A stretch of 64,000 nt of DNA, taken from contig NC_087071.1 of assembly GCF_963678635.1 (NCBI RefSeq), positions 31,238,141 through 31,302,140 of the forward strand. The letters run 5' to 3'. The notes beneath the pieces were generated by a model that ran no database searches, was not told the origin of the DNA, and saw nothing but the letters and a program-made list of their open reading frames with translations. Origin of the DNA: Symsagittifera roscoffensis. Its lineage: Eukaryota > Xenacoelomorpha > Acoela > Convolutidae. Shown piece after piece: positions 1 to 12,180 of this stretch; position 1 is the first letter of the stretch, and the number at the start of each line of letters is the position of its first letter. The position numbers and the translations under genes were made by a program.

Positions 1-60
1 AGTAGAACAATGCAACTCAGACATCGTAAATTTTCTAGCAAACAGTGAGTACTCCCTACA

Positions 61-160
61 CTTCTCACAAGTCTCATTGATCCGTCTAACGAGGAAAAGC
101 CACTGTCTTCATTCAGAGGACAAAATCATCGCCTCTTGGCCCAGATGGGATTGGTGCCGG
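61..160. repeat. imperfect direct repeat, copy 1 (copy 2 at 777-873)
   Basis: The two copies share the core TGATCCGTCTAA, then a diverged middle, then CATCGCCTCTTGGCC and AGATGGGATTG. They are about 715 bp apart. Part of the middle (CTGTCTTCATTCAGAG) occurs again at about 4275-4291, next to another tandem repeat, so this is a small dispersed family. Confidence 0.6.
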
Positions 161-776
161 CGGGACAGAATCGCCGTTCTGAGTTTTTCCGAAAATCCTG
201 CCTTGTAACATTAGCGGGGCTGAGAAGACTATTCTCCTCTCCGTGCGCTGAAGTACCGTTTTTAAAAATATATATTTAGAGCTAAAAACCTTCGCTTTTA
301 GGTTTTCGTTGGAATTATAGCTCAAAAAGCGCTGTTTTGACTATCGAATGTTTTTTTTCTGTAAACATTACTTTTTTTGTTGAAACGTTGGTTTCAACTG
401 AGTGAAATTTAGTCTAATTTTTCAGTTCCGATTTTTTCTTCATTCATTGGAATCGGAAATTCAACTAACCAGCCTTTTCTATGGTCCCCGACTCAAAATG
501 AGATCGGTGATCGATTCTTGTATCTGTGGTATCGAATTTTTTGGTCCGACAAAAAGTAACAAGCACCTTTCTCTTATCTGAAGATAACTCTATCATTACC
601 AAAAGAAACTTCGCGAATCGAGCAATTGCAGTAAGAACGAAAAAATTGTTAACCTTGTCATCTGAAAGTGGACCAGCATTTGTTGGAGTTTCTGGAGTTT
701 GAGTTTTCGATTCTGAGCGGATAGAACTATAAATTTAGAAGTTAAGATAAGTTTGTAACAGCCTGCACTGCCTACA

Positions 777-873
777 TTTCTCACAACTCTCAATGATCCG
801 TCTAATGAGGAGGGCTACCGATTACATTCAAAGGGCAACATCATCGCCTCTTGGCCTAGATGGGATTGATCAT
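777..873. repeat. imperfect direct repeat, copy 2
   Basis: Partner of the copy at 61-160. The flanks differ, which fits two independent insertions or an old segmental duplication. Confidence 0.55.
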
Positions 874-2274
874 GTTCTAGTTTCCGATCTTGATTGAGCT
901 TTATTGGTTGTCGTGATCCTAGATAGCTTGACCCTGGTGACAATTTTTTTGGCTAGGGCACGGTAGTACAAAAGACTTTTGAAATTTTCTTCCTGGCGAA
1001 AGATTGCAAATCATTTTTTCTAGATTAGTGTGGAGGATGATACTTTTGCTGGTTTTCGCTTTTGCTGGTATACTTTTGCTTTGGGGTGTTTTTTGTTGAT
1101 ATATCATGTTGGCGACAACTTGACCACCATTCTCTGGCTGCCTAGATTTTCTAGTGATGATTTGTTGACCTTTAGTGGCAAAAACTTCAAGTTATACTTC
1201 GGCATCCTGCAATTTGATTGAACGTAAGCGATTGAACGTGAACGAGAGTAACTTTCTTTCCATTCATATTGGTAAGCCCTTGCGCGTGATTTCAGCAAAA
1301 ATTAACTGATTGGTCGGGACATTTGAAAAAGAAATCACAATTGAGATTGATTAGCTTGTCCAATAATTAAGCGCAAACGGGTTCGCGTACTCTCATGCCT
1401 TGAGATGAGGGCTTAAGCGTGTGCAGTTTACAGGCGTATCAAGGGGTGCAAAGGTTTCCTGGCAAAAAGTAATAAATTTGAGTTTGTTAGGAGCATCGAG
1501 CTAAGGATATCGGGATTATAGTCCATCTAAACTCAACTGAGGTACGGGTTTGATTTCAAAATCAACTGGCGGTTACCAATCCTCTGAACGGGATAAACGC
1601 GAGTGTTACATTTTTTCTGCTGTAATGATTATCAGGTGCGAAAAAAGCTGTCTTTTGGTATGTTACCCTTTGCAATTTTTTGTCTGGCAATTGTAACTGA
1701 ATATGTTTTATATTTATGTGGGAATCGCGATTATTTGAGAATCGCGATGCATTTGCAATTGATGCGCAGATCTCTAATTCTAGCTCTTGCTCAAGAAAAC
1801 CTCCTACGACTTTCATTGTATTTGTGCATGCATTTTTGGCGTGGTATAAGTAAATCAAATTGGAATTTTTGTAAAAGTCTAAGATTAAAAAGGAGTCTTT
1901 ATTTTTTTCCTCCACTCCAAAAAAAAACGAACAAAACATAGCCACAAGTTATGTTGAGCAAGCATGAACCTTCGTAGACGGTTAATTGTCCTCAAAAAAG
2001 ATAGTCATTGTTTCAACATTCGAAGGCTTTTAGCAAACTGACCACAACCGTGTTAGAGAAGTTTAATGAACACCAATTTTTATTGATTTCATACTGCACA
2101 AGGTGAGATGCTGTACTGAAAAATCAAATTTACAGAAGCCTGCGTTCCTTGTCCAATCTTTTTATTACTTCCTCCACCGGCCGATGTTTTCGCTTCTCCA
2201 CATAAATGCTGAAGCTACAATGAGGATTGGTTAAGTTGGGAAGATGGAGTTGGATGAAGGAATATCTGAGGTGT

Positions 2275-2788
2275 AATGAATTAAGCCAAACTTTAGCAGT
2301 ATTGTCTTTTGTAATCATTTGATTCTCAGCGTCTTTCAACCCATTGATGTTTGGCATCTGGTGCTTATTTTCCCAGACCTGGCCGTTTATAGTCTTTAGC
2401 TTTGGAGCCAACTTTATTGCTTTGTCTTTATTAGCGGTTAAATCAATGGGGCAATGAAAAGACGCTGGGCGATGATTTTAGCCTCAGCGTCTTTTAAAAC
2501 CTTCACCTTTGGCATATGGTAATCATTTTCCCAGATCTGCGCGTTCAAAGGCTTTGGGTTTGTAGCTAAATTTATCGGTTTGTCTCTCTTAGCGGCTAAC
2601 GCAATGGGGTCGATGAAACTTTCTGTTGTACCTTTTTTAAATTTTTCTATCTGTTTACCTATTGTGGGGTTCTTGTTTCCACTGACACTGCTTTTAGAAT
2701 GTGGATGGGAACTATTTATACTTTTCATTCGTCTTTGGATAAGAGGAAATGTGCAGTTTATACATTTTTTTTTGTTATTTTGACCCAC
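2275..2788 (-). pseudogene. tandemly duplicated coding module, unrecognised protein
   Basis: On the - strand a frame from 2788 to 2438 (116 codons) and a second from about 2455 to 2130 contain the same module of about 48 residues. Copy 1 reads LNAQIWENDYHMPKVKVLKD and copy 2 INGQVWENKHQMPNINGLKD. Both are preceded by a (D/C)PI-x-L-x-A-x-(R/K)-DK motif and followed by AE and a hydrophobic pair. The copies are 158 bp apart, which is not a multiple of three, so the second copy is out of frame with the first. Differences are largely conservative at protein level, which suggests past coding. I do not recognise the family. It may be debris of a mobile element like those further right, but that is a guess. 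Confidence 0.45.
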
Positions 2789-4091
2789 GTAGACGATTAA
2801 ATTACTTCATCCAGAAGTCTACAATGGGATATGTGGGTGTCTTTTATCATCGAATTGTCTTATACTGGTTTAATTTGAGTAGTCAAAATTCCCCAACTTT
2901 CATAGTTCGATTTCTGGCTATGTTTTTTGAGACTAGAAACAAGGCTGGTTTGATTAGCGTGCCATATAGTTTGATTGGCTTCTTGATATTATCTACAAAG
3001 GTGGTACTTTTTGGGTAACTCGTTATGTCTTGGAGTATCAGTTTCGGATTTTTTTTAGTAGAAAACCCCAGTGCATTTGTTAAATAATCAAACTGAAAAG
3101 TCAGTGTAGATGTTTGATTAGAAGAAATGTTGGTCAGAACTGAATTCCATGTGTAGTAGTTACAATTAAATCAAATTTTCATTTTTACAGCATCAGGTTC
3201 TAATATTTCAATACTAATGAGTTGAACAGCTTAATCAGTCGTAATTTTTTTCTCTGATTCATTAACGCAATCAGTATCAATAAACCAGCAGTTTTCCGTG
3301 GGAGTCGGTGATTCGTCCTCTACTGCACTAAAATCGCTCGTGTTTTTGAATATGACCGTTTTGCTGGCAGTATTCACACTATAATTGCGTAGCAGGTTAC
3401 GAATTTTTGTTTTCTGAAAAAAAGTGTGTTTATACAAAAGAAAGCTGGTTTACTGCTTTGCCTATGTTTAAGGGAACAACAATTGTATACTCCTCGAACA
3501 TGACAACTTTAATTTTCGAGCGCATTGAGAAGGAGGGTTCTTGTTTGATCTTAGTTATACATGTATATCAGTTCTGATTGTGAAAAAGAAATTCTGTAAC
3601 TCAAGAGCCAGTTGGAAGGTGTTATCTAATTTTGCTTTCCCTTTTGTCAGCTATCGCTGAACATAAACAGCTCTGATACGGCCGACAAATAGATCAATAA
3701 TAAAATCTTCTTAACAAGCTTCGCAAAAATTAGCAAAAAGACAGAAAGTTGTGCTTTTCCACCATGAAGATCGGTATAGTACAGTTTGAATATATCCACT
3801 ATGTAGTTCTTTCCATTTTAAACAGTGCTTCGCAACTGTCATGAAAGTCCTTGAACGAACAGACACCGCAATTTGTATGTGGTATTGAATCCGAAATATT
3901 TTTTAGCCCACCATTCAAAATGGGAGGCACGCCTTCAAACTTGCATCCGCGTCATAAAAGAAACATTTTTGCCCTATCCCAAGCCCTTTTTGTCTCCTCG
4001 CAGCGTTCATTTCAAAATTTCTCCTCACCGCCACCTGGTCTCGAGGAATTCGTGTTTTTTGGGCTGGATCGTCTCTAATCGCTACGGGAGT
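2789..4091. other. no gene seen
   Basis: AT-rich sequence with only short open frames and no motif that I can support. Confidence 0.5.
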
Positions 4092-4095
4092 TTCA

Positions 4096-4282
4096 GATTT
4101 GGCAGGTCGATTGCCCACAACCCCACCGGATCTGCTAATAATTAAAGAGTGGCTTACTGAAGGCTTTCCACAAAAGGGCACAACTCCGACAAGCGCAGGT
4201 CGATTGCCCACAACCCCACCGGAGCCCACAACTGAAGGCTTTCCACAAAAGGGCACAACTCCGACAAGCCACTCCTGTCTTC
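4096..4282. repeat. two-copy tandem repeat, about 80-100 bp unit
   Basis: The block GCAGGTCGATTGCCCACAAC..CACCGGA followed by ACTGAAGGCTTTCCACAAAA and GGGCACAACTCCGACAAGC occurs twice back to back. The first copy has a 25-bp insertion relative to the second. It is locally GC-richer than the surroundings. Confidence 0.8.
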
Positions 4283-4456
4283 ATTCAGAGAAACTGCTAG
4301 TTGCGCTCTGACGTAACACGGTGTGCTCTGATGGAAAACTGAAGGGTTAAAAGGATAAATTAAATCAATAAACATCTTCATTAGACAGATATTGAAACGA
4401 ATAATCAGATACACTGCATCAATTGAAGGGTGTTTCGAAGAAATATTTTGTTTCAG

Positions 4457-4664
4457 CAAAAATACCAGAGTGGAGTGCAAATTAAATGATTCGAAAAAGG
4501 TAGCGAAACTCATGAAGCTAATTGAGAGCTCCAGTGGCGCTAGAATTGACCAGTTGGCTGCATCCTTGGATGACACCACTTATCTCACTTGCTTGAAAAT
4601 TAGAATCCAGGAACATACAGGCACAAAATTGAGCGCCTATTCATTGCAGAGTTTGGCCTCATAA
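4457..4664 (+). CDS. possible terminal exon of an unrecognised gene
   Basis: An open frame runs from before 4392 to the TAA at 4662-4664. A good acceptor-like site (ATATTTTGTTTCAG) ends at about 4456, so the exon may begin there. The translation is hydrophilic and non-repetitive, with KKVAKLMKLIESSSGARIDQ and a C-terminus of SAYSLQSLAS. Local GC and codon choice look more gene-like than the flanks. No family is recognised and no upstream exon could be assigned. It could be a chance frame of 90 codons or a remnant exon. Confidence 0.3.
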
Positions 4665-6762
4665 TGGTCAAGAAAATTTTCGGAACACTTTAGGCTGGAA
4701 GTTGAGTATTATTAGCATTTTTGAGTATCGGGATTATTAGCACTTTTTTACAACCCTTTTAGCTGGATAACGTTTGAATAACCAATTCTAAATCTCCGTG
4801 ATTTTTTTGTTTTAGATGAAAAATAATCCAAACTGATCTTTTATCTCTTGGTGAAAACTGAAAAAACCATTATGACATCCTTTTATTGAGATATTCTCAA
4901 TCTCGCTCAGAGGCTTGGTTCAATTTTCAGGTGCATGATCGTCTTTTAAACTTGTTCAACCCGTCCTGCTATAGTTATTCAAAGTCTAAACAACCGGCCA
5001 AAAAGCTAGAAATTCCGAACTTGTTTCTAATTTTCATCTGTTATGAAAAAGCTCAAAGTTAGGATTGAGACTTATCAAGCTTTTTTAGTTTAAATTTGAG
5101 TTTGGGTGGGCTTAATCCATATGATTTTGCTTAGCAAAGTTCTGCTTCCCACGGAACTTTTCCCGCGTGCGATAATCAGTTACTGCCTTTCCTGAGCGAT
5201 TGCCAGAGGACGAATTTATAACTTTGTCAGTAGGATACGTTTTACGATCCGAAAGTCAAAAAAAGTGGTTCTTCTGTATTTTTGAATTTCTAATTTCCTA
5301 ATGTGATCTGACATTACAAAGGTCGAATCAAATAAGTCAAAACGTTTTGATCAACGTGATCAAATACAATTAGTATATGAAGAAATTAATCGTTCAATTT
5401 TGATGAGTTTTGGTTTAAAATTATTTCTCACGCACGAGTTGCAGCACTTTTTTCGAACCAAAATCCAGAGCTTTCAAGCCATTTCTTTCCAGAAAAAAAA
5501 TATCGAAATTAAATTGATAAACCCTATTTCTTAAGTTCCCCAATTAATAACTGTAGTTAACACCAAATCAATTCATTTCTAAGCGCGCCGTTTCAGAGAT
5601 TGGGGTGAATTTCAACGGATAATTTACTGCAGTACCCCATTCTTGGCTTCAGTTGATTTCGGAAATTCAACTCTATCAGATCAAAACACTGGATCTTGCC
5701 GCAGAAAACTTTGTCAATCATTTGTCCTATCAGGGCGTTTTGCTCGAACCAGTTAAATGTGGTATCATCTAGAAGGCTATTACGAATGGTATGAAATAAT
5801 GAATGCCACTAGGATGATAGCTACGGGAAGGTGATTTTCACTGACGGGTCTTATACTAAAATCTGGAATTCTCCATGACACAGCACTAGTACCGAATATT
5901 CAATCGCATTTCGTGACAGAGACCAGCGAGCAATGGCAAGCCGCTGTTGGTGTTATACAGTTGAGCTTTGGTCTTGTTTGAGCGATCTTCGCCAGTCAGA
6001 TATCTGATTTGCAACATGAGGTATCGTACAAGAAGCGTCATCCAAATAGCTGCGCATTAATATGAAACCGCCTCCTTACTTGGGTGAAAAACGGACAATG
6101 ACATGGGATCCATTTAGTTGAAGAATCGTGAAACACATTTTTGGATTGCCGTGGGGGCAGGATGACGATTGTCAAAGTCCATCAATTCTCATTATTTCAA
6201 TTGCCAATTTGAACATGAGGCTTTTAGTGCTAACATTTTGAATACGAACTGCTAACAGACTGTATACATACTGAAAAAATAACCTTCCAAATCCAGAATA
6301 CAATAATTCTTGTACATGAAATGAAAAAGTTAGCGGCTTTTCGTACTTTCTCTATGAGGGATTCTTTCTGCCTTATCATTTTCAGGAGTACTGCTGCATA
6401 CCAACCATGACGACAATTGGATGGCATCTACAAAAATGTCATCATTTGCTTGAGATCCACACCAGGTAGTACGTACAGGAGTCTTTCCTGCCAAAAAAAA
6501 AACAATGTGGAAGCGCTCAAAAAAAACCAAGCTTACTAGTTTGGTTGCGCTGGCTGCGCCTGCAGACAGCTAGCAAATTAGCAGTTTTTGATACGCCAAG
6601 CTCCTCCATGTACTAGGAGTCTTAGTCAGACTAGATCCTGCGTAGCCAGTGTTGGTCATTTCCGTCGTTTTTGTATGCAGAAAATTAGCAGACTTTGTTA
6701 TAATGAGTGGGAGTAGCTATTGGAACTTTGCCGGGAATTAAAGGATGCCACGGGGGCTTCAC
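4665..6762. other. no gene seen
   Basis: AT-rich, with no long frame, no recognised domain and no clear repeat. Confidence 0.5.
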
Positions 6763-7503
6763 TATTGCAATCTCACGTTAACTGGTCCAAGGATCGGCTT
6801 ATTTTCTAGCCCTGGCATCTGCGTGATCTCTAAAGTTGTGGCTCGAGGAAAATGGCCTTCGTTTAACTTCAGCTAACCATTGAACTCAGTAATGACCATT
6901 CAAGTAATCAAAGATCAATCACGTCTGGTAGCTCCTGAAAAAAAAAGAGATATTTGAAGTTCATTTTACCTATCTGCTCTAGATGATGGAGTCGGTGGAA
7001 CATTCCTATTCTAGGTTACTTGGCGGCTCTTTTTTCTCATTTTGTAGTTCGAGGCCGGGAAACGATCGTTGAATCAGCTTCCGTTTCATATGTCGTTGAG
7101 TAAATTGAGTCACACAATCTTGTACCGGTTGAAGGTATGTCCTGGGATGTCACTCAATCCCATCACTGAAACTTTTTGGAGGAAGTGCAACTTCCTTTTT
7201 GGCCTCTTTTCGTAGTAAAGGCCAGGACACTATTCAAATGCAGGTATTTTTTGTCTTCATTCAAGTTTTGTACTTTCCCAATCCTTTTTTCCATTCAGAT
7301 CAAGAAGCCTGTTTGACGTTATCGTGCAAATGGTCCACACATTTGGGACAAACTTGGTCTGGGCTTCTTCTATCAGGCAATCACTTTTGTCTGACAGGCG
7401 CGTCATCTTCTGTGGATCGCCTCCAAAGATTTCGTAAGACCCGAACATCATAACAATTTTTTTTATATTATCATCTCTATAAACATGTCGAGAGGAGAAA
7501 ATA
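6763..7503. repeat. dispersed 740-bp repeat X, copy 1
   Basis: This segment matches 11436-12177 almost base for base with scattered substitutions. It begins at TATTGCAAT and ends at GTCGAGAGGAGAA. On the - strand both copies keep a frame of about 64 codons containing GGDPQKMTRLSDKSDCLIEE and KFVPNVWTICTI or its variant, followed by broken frames. The copies are about 4.67 kb apart with unrelated flanks. The coding remnant is unidentified; its position among Polinton-like genes suggests it comes from such an element. Confidence 0.8.
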
Positions 7504-7986
7504 TTTGGTGCATGGCTGCTTCTGATTAAATCAGGACAACGATTTGCTATAAGAACTTCACCCTTGACAAGACTCTGACAAGGTTATGACCTTTTATCAG
7601 GTGTATGGCTCATTCAGATATTAGAGGCTTTGTCAAAAAGTTTGCCCATGAAGAATCGTTGAAAGCGGCTCTCTGGATCATATGTTCAGTGAACGAACCA
7701 CTGGCTTGATTCTTTTTTGCAGTAATCGCGCATGTTTTCTAACAATTATTGTTATTTGCCACAGGAATCGAGAGAGAGTTCTGAGATCATGGAACTTTTT
7801 CTGGAGTCAAAGGATCTGGAGTTTGAGGCCAGTTTCATATGACCAGTCTCGTACTGTTCTCGCTACTTTCAAAAGGTGAGGCTACGCAATGATAAATAGG
7901 GCACTTGTCACCAAATCACGCATGGATGCTGTCGCTACGTGTGCTCCCAACACTCAAAATCAATGCTCAGTTGCCCATGAGCAATT

Positions 7987-8530
7987 TTATTCAGCTTGAA
8001 GCATGGGTTTTCTGTCCATCTTAAAATTCGACGACTGGTTCCGAATCTCCTCCAGTTCTCCCTTCAGTTTTGTCAGAAGGATACTATACATCAGTTTGTT
8101 GAGCCCGAATTGCCCAGGACGGCATAGCCGCCGATGAATGTTCATATTGGGAGGTTGATTTCCTCCTACTTATTCCGCGGTGATACTCAAGTCAGTATTA
8201 CGCGCCAGGTCGTATCCCCATAAACAGCCAAGCCGCCACAGGTATCTAAGTAAAATCAAATGGATCGTTTTTGAATAGAGAATACTTGGCCGTATAGCCA
8301 GCCCACCACAAAGATTGCCTGCATTGTCGATCCGATTCTTTTTTGTGATATCCAAGCTGCAGCACGGCATTTAGTATCCTTGCTTTACGTTAGTCCACTA
8401 CCGTATAATCCAGATCACCAGTCAACTGTACGGTTGATCCTGATCCAGAACTGGTTTTCTCAAAGTACATATCCCCATAGACAGCCACTGTTTTCTCACG
8501 AATTCTGGTTTCCACACTCGACTCAAAAAA
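7987..8530 (-). pseudogene. unidentified coding remnant (- strand)
   Basis: Two stretches on the - strand look like decayed coding sequence. 8530-8390 is open and contains KTVAVYGDMYFEKTSSGSGS before a TAA. 8145-7987 runs from ATG to TAA and contains KLMYSILLTKLKGELEEIRN, which could form a short coiled coil. Between them a second motif resembling the first, with LAVYGD, appears in a broken frame, so the ancestral protein may have had repeated segments. I do not recognise it. A structural protein of the neighbouring Polinton-like elements is possible but unsupported. Confidence 0.35.
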
Positions 8531-9007
8531 ATTAGGGGGCTTATCCGAAGAATTGACCCAGAAAAATTAGTAGTCTGATGCTAATATTTGACTCTAAAAC
8601 AGTTAAGTGTCTTATATCATGAATTGAACCTATAAAACTCTTCATCTTAGAAGTACCGACTTATGAAAAGATCCTTCAAATGTCTTCTTGCGTCTGTTAA
8701 TCATATAAGGATGTTGACTCAATTGTTCTCTGGATATCGAAATATGTGACCCCTGCTCACCAAAAAGCTTCAACCGAAAACTTTAAATCAATAACTTTAA
8801 ATCAGCTGAAAAAAGTGAAGCTATAACGTTTTATATGGTGTGTTAACTATTTATTCTGTATCTGGCAATGCTAAAATCTACTGAAACTTGGAAAAACTTA
8901 TTTTTTTGAGTAAAAAAACTAAATTACGAAGAAAACAAACAAATCACAGCATCGTATAGTAAATTTACAACCATACTTTAAACTTACAAATATAAGACTA
9001 CACATTT

Positions 9008-9700
9008 ACATAAAATCACTTATAAAATTCAAAACAAACACATCATGAATATTATTCAAGTTTCTCTGGTAGAGTTTAATAGGAAGAATTGCGGAATAAA
9101 ATGTGTATAATCCACACAAATTATCAGTTTTTTGTAGTTATCTGGGAACCATTCGCCAATACTTTTTTGTTAGAAATGAATAAGTTCTTCTTTTTTAATC
9201 CAAAGAATCAGCCTAGTAGTAAGTTTTGTACGGTCGAGCAATCATGATCGAGTGTTCTCCTCTATCATTGCTTGGAGCTGAGTTGATTTGGAAAATGATG
9301 TTGATTGTGGAAGAGTATTTTGTTAGGTGAGGTACTTTGTCAGAGGGGTAAGATCCCAGGTACTTGAACCTGACCTCAGGAGGTCTTTCAATAACTTGCA
9401 GAAAGGAAAATTCATCCATCATTGAAATTTTTTGTTGATTTGCATCTAAGAACAGAGAATTTGAGAGCTTCATAAACCTTTTTAGGGTAAAAAATAAGAT
9501 TAATAACTCACACCCATTTAGGTATTGAATCAAAAAAATTCCCACACCTGTTTTTTATGAACTGGACAAAGGTCATTGAACATTGTTTTACAATCCCGGT
9601 TGAAGAAGTTTTCGAGTTTCAAATTAAACAGCAGTTTTTTTGTCTACTTTTTCTGGAGCTTTATGTCCGAAGAAAATTAAAATAGATAGTAAGGAGACAA
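9008..9700 (-). pseudogene. adenovirus-type cysteine protease of a Polinton-like element (broken)
   Basis: Reading the - strand from 9545, one frame includes RPPEVRFKYLGSYPSDKVP, then APSNDRGEHSIMIAR. The His of GEH is the expected catalytic His of adenain-type proteases. After an in-frame TAG the same protein continues in degraded form (ADSLD, SFLTKKYWRMVPR). It then reaches NLCGLYTFYSA, whose Cys fits the catalytic nucleophile, and ends at a TAA at 9010-9008. Upstream, at about 9700-9600, a separate frame gives a hydrophobic segment (IVIVSLLSILIFFGHKAP), and another gives LENFFNRDCKTMFNDLCPVH. At least three stops and several frameshifts are present, so the gene is dead. The usual role of this family is capsid or virion maturation in Polintons. 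The assignment rests on remembered family similarity. Confidence 0.55.
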
Positions 9701-11034
9701 TAACAATGAAATCATCCAAAAATTACAATAACTTTCTGGGAACCTGAAAACTCAAAAAAGTTTAACATTTCTAGCGACTGTTTCGAATGGTCAACATGAA
9801 CATTTTATAGTATTTCTCTCAAGACTATATCTTCGGTTACTAGCTCCAAGGAAAACTGGAAAAACTTTTCTTATCTCAAGCTTTCTCTACTAAATTCGAG
9901 ATAATGCAACTGTTCAGCTGCATCCAGTTTTAAAGTCAAATCAAAACAAGAAAATAGTGATTTTGAAACTCTTCCATAGGAAGAGCTGGGAAATCTTCGT
10001 TAAACTACATTGCTTTCATTGTTGTAAGATAAAAACGACAAGGAGAAGTTGTATCTAAAGAAACAATTGCTGTTCCACCCCGAATAATTCTCAGCTCTCT
10101 CAAATGAAATTGTTGATACTTGAAACGGTTTTCATGAAAAGATCCCTCATTAGCTGACTTTGTAGATGGAATGATGAAGGTTCATTTCTACGCTTGGATT
10201 TCTTTTTTCGATCTACCAGTTATTACTGAACTGTTTTTGTTCCCCTATTTTTTGCTAAGGTTTCGATCTTTTTGCGTCGATTAAGAACTTCCCCAATCTC
10301 TGGAGCAGCAATGTAAAATAAAACTGCTTCAGTTCTTTATGTAGCTGGGACTATATTTTCTTTGATAAAGGGGATTATAGTTCTCCCAAGAGTTTAAGCA
10401 TGAGCACCAAAATCTTTTCCAAGTTATTTTGGAAGACATCGAAAAATGGGGAAATCAGCTGAATTTTGAGCAATAATTTTGTCCAAAGTTTTAATCAAAA
10501 TTGAATATTCGAGATTTTGCGGAACAAGAGAATAACTCGTGTAATTCTTACAGACAAAAAAGAACCTTAGCTCTACCTTCATGGTATGGAAATATTTTTG
10601 AAAATTTGTTTAAATTGTAGATTCAATACTGACTGATAAGTCATGTACTGTCCCGTAGAAATTATTTCTCCTTTTTTTTTACTTTGGAGATGAGTAGAAT
10701 ACAATGCAAAAAAGGAGTTTTTTGCATCACCCACTATTTTATATACTTTTATATCAGTATATAACATCAAAAATGTATTCTTATGATGTCGTAAGAATAC
10801 TGAGGATATTGCAGTATTTTTCCACTTATTACAACCCCTGTTTGATTTTGCTTCAAATCACAACAAAAATATGACTCAAATCATGAGAATTTTAATTACT
10901 GAACATTGATTAATCCTCAGTTAAAGAAACGGCAATTTTTGGTTCAATTTTATTTACTGATATATAAGTTCAAAAGCTTAAGCGCCTACACGTTCTCGAA
11001 CTTTGTCGTTCATAGCTACAACTATGTCAAAATT
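9701..11034. other. no gene seen
   Basis: AT-rich interval between the protease remnant and repeat R. Nothing is supported on either strand. Confidence 0.45.
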
Positions 11035-11437
11035 ACTTGGTTTCAATCCTGCTTCAATCGGTTCAATCTATGTTTTTTCATCAGAATATTTTCTACCATC
11101 TACGAAAGTAAACTTTGCCTCAATAACATTTTGGCACAATGACGGGTATGATAGTTCTGAAATAGTAACCTCCCCTTCTCTTTTGTTTCTGATTTTTTTG
11201 GGAAAATGTTTGATTTATTAGGTTTGATATTTTAGGAGTATAGAGACGTTTTGAATGCTCATATTCCAAAAACTGCGTTTCTGTTCTTGTTGGTAAAAAC
11301 ATCTTTGGGTGAACTCAAGCGCTGTTTGTGCAATAGCTTAGCGAGTTGATTATTTTGGAGTTAAACCAATGAATAAATGACCCTAAAAAATAGCTGTTGC
11401 ATTTTATTTCTCAGAATGATCTTCTCCGTTCAAAATA
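11035..11437. repeat. repeat R, copy 1
   Basis: About 400 bp starting ACTTGGTTTCAATCCTGCTT, repeated at 12181-12573. The two R copies flank X copy 2, so the order is R-X-R. Confidence 0.8.
11120..11435 (-). pseudogene. C-terminal fragment of Polinton-like packaging ATPase
   Basis: On the - strand the frame at 11302-11120 contains FLPTRTETQFLEYEHSKRLY followed by TPKISN. This corresponds to the C-terminal part of the ATPase read at 16931-17149 (+) and 19243-19043 (-), where the same place reads as DDEHII-x-LYTPNFSN. Only the C-terminal region is present and it is frameshifted upstream. Confidence 0.55.
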
Positions 11438-12177
11438 TTGCAATATCACGTTAACTGGTCCAAGGATCGGCTTATTTTCTAGCCCTGGCATCTCCGTGGT
11501 CTGTAAAATTGTGGCTCGAGGAAAATTGCCTCCGTTTAACTTCAGCTAACCCATGAACTCAGTAATGACCATTCAAGTAATCAAAGATCAATCACGTCTG
11601 GTAGCTCCTGAAAAAAAAGAGATATTTGTAGTTCATTTTACCTATCTGCTTCAGATGATGGAGTCGGGAGAACTTTCCTATTCTGGGTTACTCGGCGGCT
11701 CTTTTTTCTCATTTTGTAGTTCGAGGCCGGGAAACCATCGTTGAATCAGCTTCCGTTTCATATGTCGTTGAGTAAATTGAGTCACACTACCTTGTACCGG
11801 TTGAAGGTATGTCCTGGGTATGACACACAATCCCATCACTGAAACTTTTTGGAGGAAGTGCAACTTCCTTTTTGGCTTCTTTTCGTCGTAAAGGCCAGGG
11901 CACCATTCAAATGCAGGTATTTTTTGGCTTCATTCAAGTTTTGTACTTTTCCAATCCTTTTTTCCATTCAGATCAAGAAGCCTGTTTGACGTTATCGTGC
12001 AAATGGTCCACATATTTGGGACAAACTTGGTCTGGGCTTCTTCTATCAGGCAATCACTTTTGTCTGACAGGCGCGTCATCTTCTGTGGATCGCCTCCAGA
12101 GATTTCGTAAAACCCGAACATCATAACAATTTTTGTTTTAAATTATCATCTCTATAAACATGTCGAGAGGAGAATAT
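11436..12177. repeat. dispersed 740-bp repeat X, copy 2
   Basis: Near-identical to 6763-7503. This copy sits between the two R repeats. The - strand frame at 12124-11930 matches the copy-1 frame with only a few changes. Confidence 0.8.
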
Positions 12178-12180
12178 AAT

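Larger units (their letters stand above)
1..2129. other. AT-rich stretch without recognised gene
   Basis: I see no supported gene here. Short open frames on both strands lack family resemblance, repeated structure or splice-site context. The only structure is an imperfect direct repeat of about 95 bp (61-160 and 777-873), listed separately. Confidence 0.6.

Noticed and set aside
1562-1945. 127-codon frame on the - strand with a 112-codon frame on the other strand
   Set aside because: Hydrophobic, without recognisable motifs, similarity or splice context; it looks like a chance frame in AT-rich DNA.
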